In this document: positions 63,382 to 64,000 of the stretch, one piece after another
How positions within the stretch are numbered: the stretch's first letter is position 1
Layout: each line of letters begins with the position of its first letter
NCBI RefSeq assembly: GCF_018257575.1
Contig: NZ_JAERJP010000002.1
Location: 186,001-250,000 of the forward strand
Reading direction: 5' to 3'
From: Tatumella sp. JGM91
GTDB lineage: Bacteria > Pseudomonadota > Gammaproteobacteria > Enterobacterales > Enterobacteriaceae
Length of the DNA: 64,000 nucleotides
Translations under genes and position numbers: made by a program
The notes under the pieces: generated by a model
Database searches by the model: none
What the model was told of the DNA's origin: nothing
What the model saw: only the letters and a program-made list of their open reading frames with translations

Positions 63382-63861
63382 CTAGTCAGCGGCGGCGGTG
63401 CCATCGGCAAAGTGGTTTTCCAGTAATGACGGTTGAATATTCTGGATAACATCCTGTTGCGGATGTGCATCAGCTTCGCCAAGCGCTTTCTGACATTCCG
63501 CGGTTGGCTGACTGACTTTTTTCAGAGTCAGTCCGTCATAATGTAACACCCCGTTATCAGTTTCTAACGGCATAACCCGCAGCAAACGATTAATATTTAC
63601 CAGTTTACCGTCGACCTGTGCCAGCTTACCTGGTTTAGCAATCACCCGCTGCCACTGACGGCAGTCAAGGGTGTCCCCCTGCGGGCTGACCAGCAAAGAC
63701 GCGATTGCCTGGCTGCTGACCAGTCCGTCCTGCGGACCCTCTGTTTGCCAGACCCCCGCCAGACCGGCAGGTGCCGGTAATTTAACCGCCTGCTGATAAT
63801 TATCGATCTGCACACAACCGGCCAGTGCCAGCATCGGTAACAACATTATCCATCTTTTCAT
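63382..63861 (-). CDS. yedD: YedD family lipoprotein
   Basis: Outer-membrane or periplasmic lipoprotein of unknown function. 159 residues, against 137 in E. coli YedD, with a C-terminal extension. Lipobox LALAGC near residue 16, then the shared segments LAGVWQTEGPQ, GDTLDCRQWQRVIAKPGKL and QPTAECQKAL. The ATG at 63861 is used rather than 63876. Convergent with fliT, the same position as in E. coli. Confidence 0.88.
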   Translation of the reverse strand: MKRWIMLLPMLALAGCVQIDNYQQAVKLPAPAGLAGVWQTEGPQDGLVSSQAIASLLVSPQGDTLDCRQWQRVIAKPGKLAQVDGKLVNINRLLRVMPLETDNGVLHYDGLTLKKVSQPTAECQKALGEADAHPQQDVIQNIQPSLLENHFADGTAAAD

Positions 63862-64000
63862 ATAAATTCTCTGCAAGCCCGTGTCTGATATCGGATATTC
63901 GCGGGCTATTATATAGTGTCCCGCGTCTAATGCAGCCCCTCTGGCTACCGGACAGCTGTTTTTACCACAGATTCAGCATAATCACACAGTTCACCTGACA

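Overview
The window is a chromosome segment of a flagellated enterobacterium (Enterobacterales). Gene content, gene order and protein similarity follow Escherichia coli closely. The short flagellin, the glycosyltransferases beside fliC and the 2,3-butanediol dehydrogenase point to the Erwiniaceae (Tatumella/Pantoea-like), but I cannot fix the genus from sequence alone. No CRISPR array, rRNA, intact prophage or insertion sequence was seen.

Layout. (1) 1-19,530 is core housekeeping DNA in E. coli order: zwf (cut by the window edge), pykA, lpxM, mepM, znuA/znuCB, ruvCAB, yebC, nudB, aspS, yecE, cmoAB, cutC, yecM, argS. The regulator hexR, which sits between zwf and pykA in E. coli, is missing. 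(2) 19,650-33,756 is the flagellar/chemotaxis block flhE-flhA-flhB, cheZ-Y-B-R, one chemoreceptor, cheW-cheA-motB-motA and flhC-flhD, all on the minus strand. Two genes of this block are frameshifted: cheB by an apparent 10-nt deletion and the chemoreceptor by one base. (3) 33,757-41,760 is accessory: an AT-rich flhDC upstream region, msrA, a tRNA-Ser(GGA), an Rpn-family nuclease with a likely internal antitoxin start, a cupin, a butanediol dehydrogenase, an exported hydrolase and a stand-alone lysis cassette (GH19 endolysin, Rz, embedded Rz1) without a visible holin. (4) 41,814-52,452 is phoH, efeUOB (iron uptake) and putP/putA (proline use). Together with the tRNA-Ser this matches the E. coli serX-phoH-efe-put neighbourhood. 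(5) 52,740-63,861 is a small membrane protein, an AraC-type regulator, fliZ-fliA, two glycosyltransferases, fliC, fliD-fliS-fliT and yedD.

How the parts work together. FlhDC would switch on flhBAE and fliAZ. FliA (sigma-28) would then read the clear sigma-28 promoters found before the chemoreceptor, fliC and fliD. The two glycosyltransferases occupy the place of fliB in Salmonella and probably glycosylate the minimal 272-residue flagellin. Metal control is visible as a Zur box between znuA and znuC and Fur-like boxes before efeU and msrA. DNA-damage control is visible as a LexA box before ruvAB that is also the ruvC terminator hairpin. Proline control is visible as five PutA hexamers between putP and putA.
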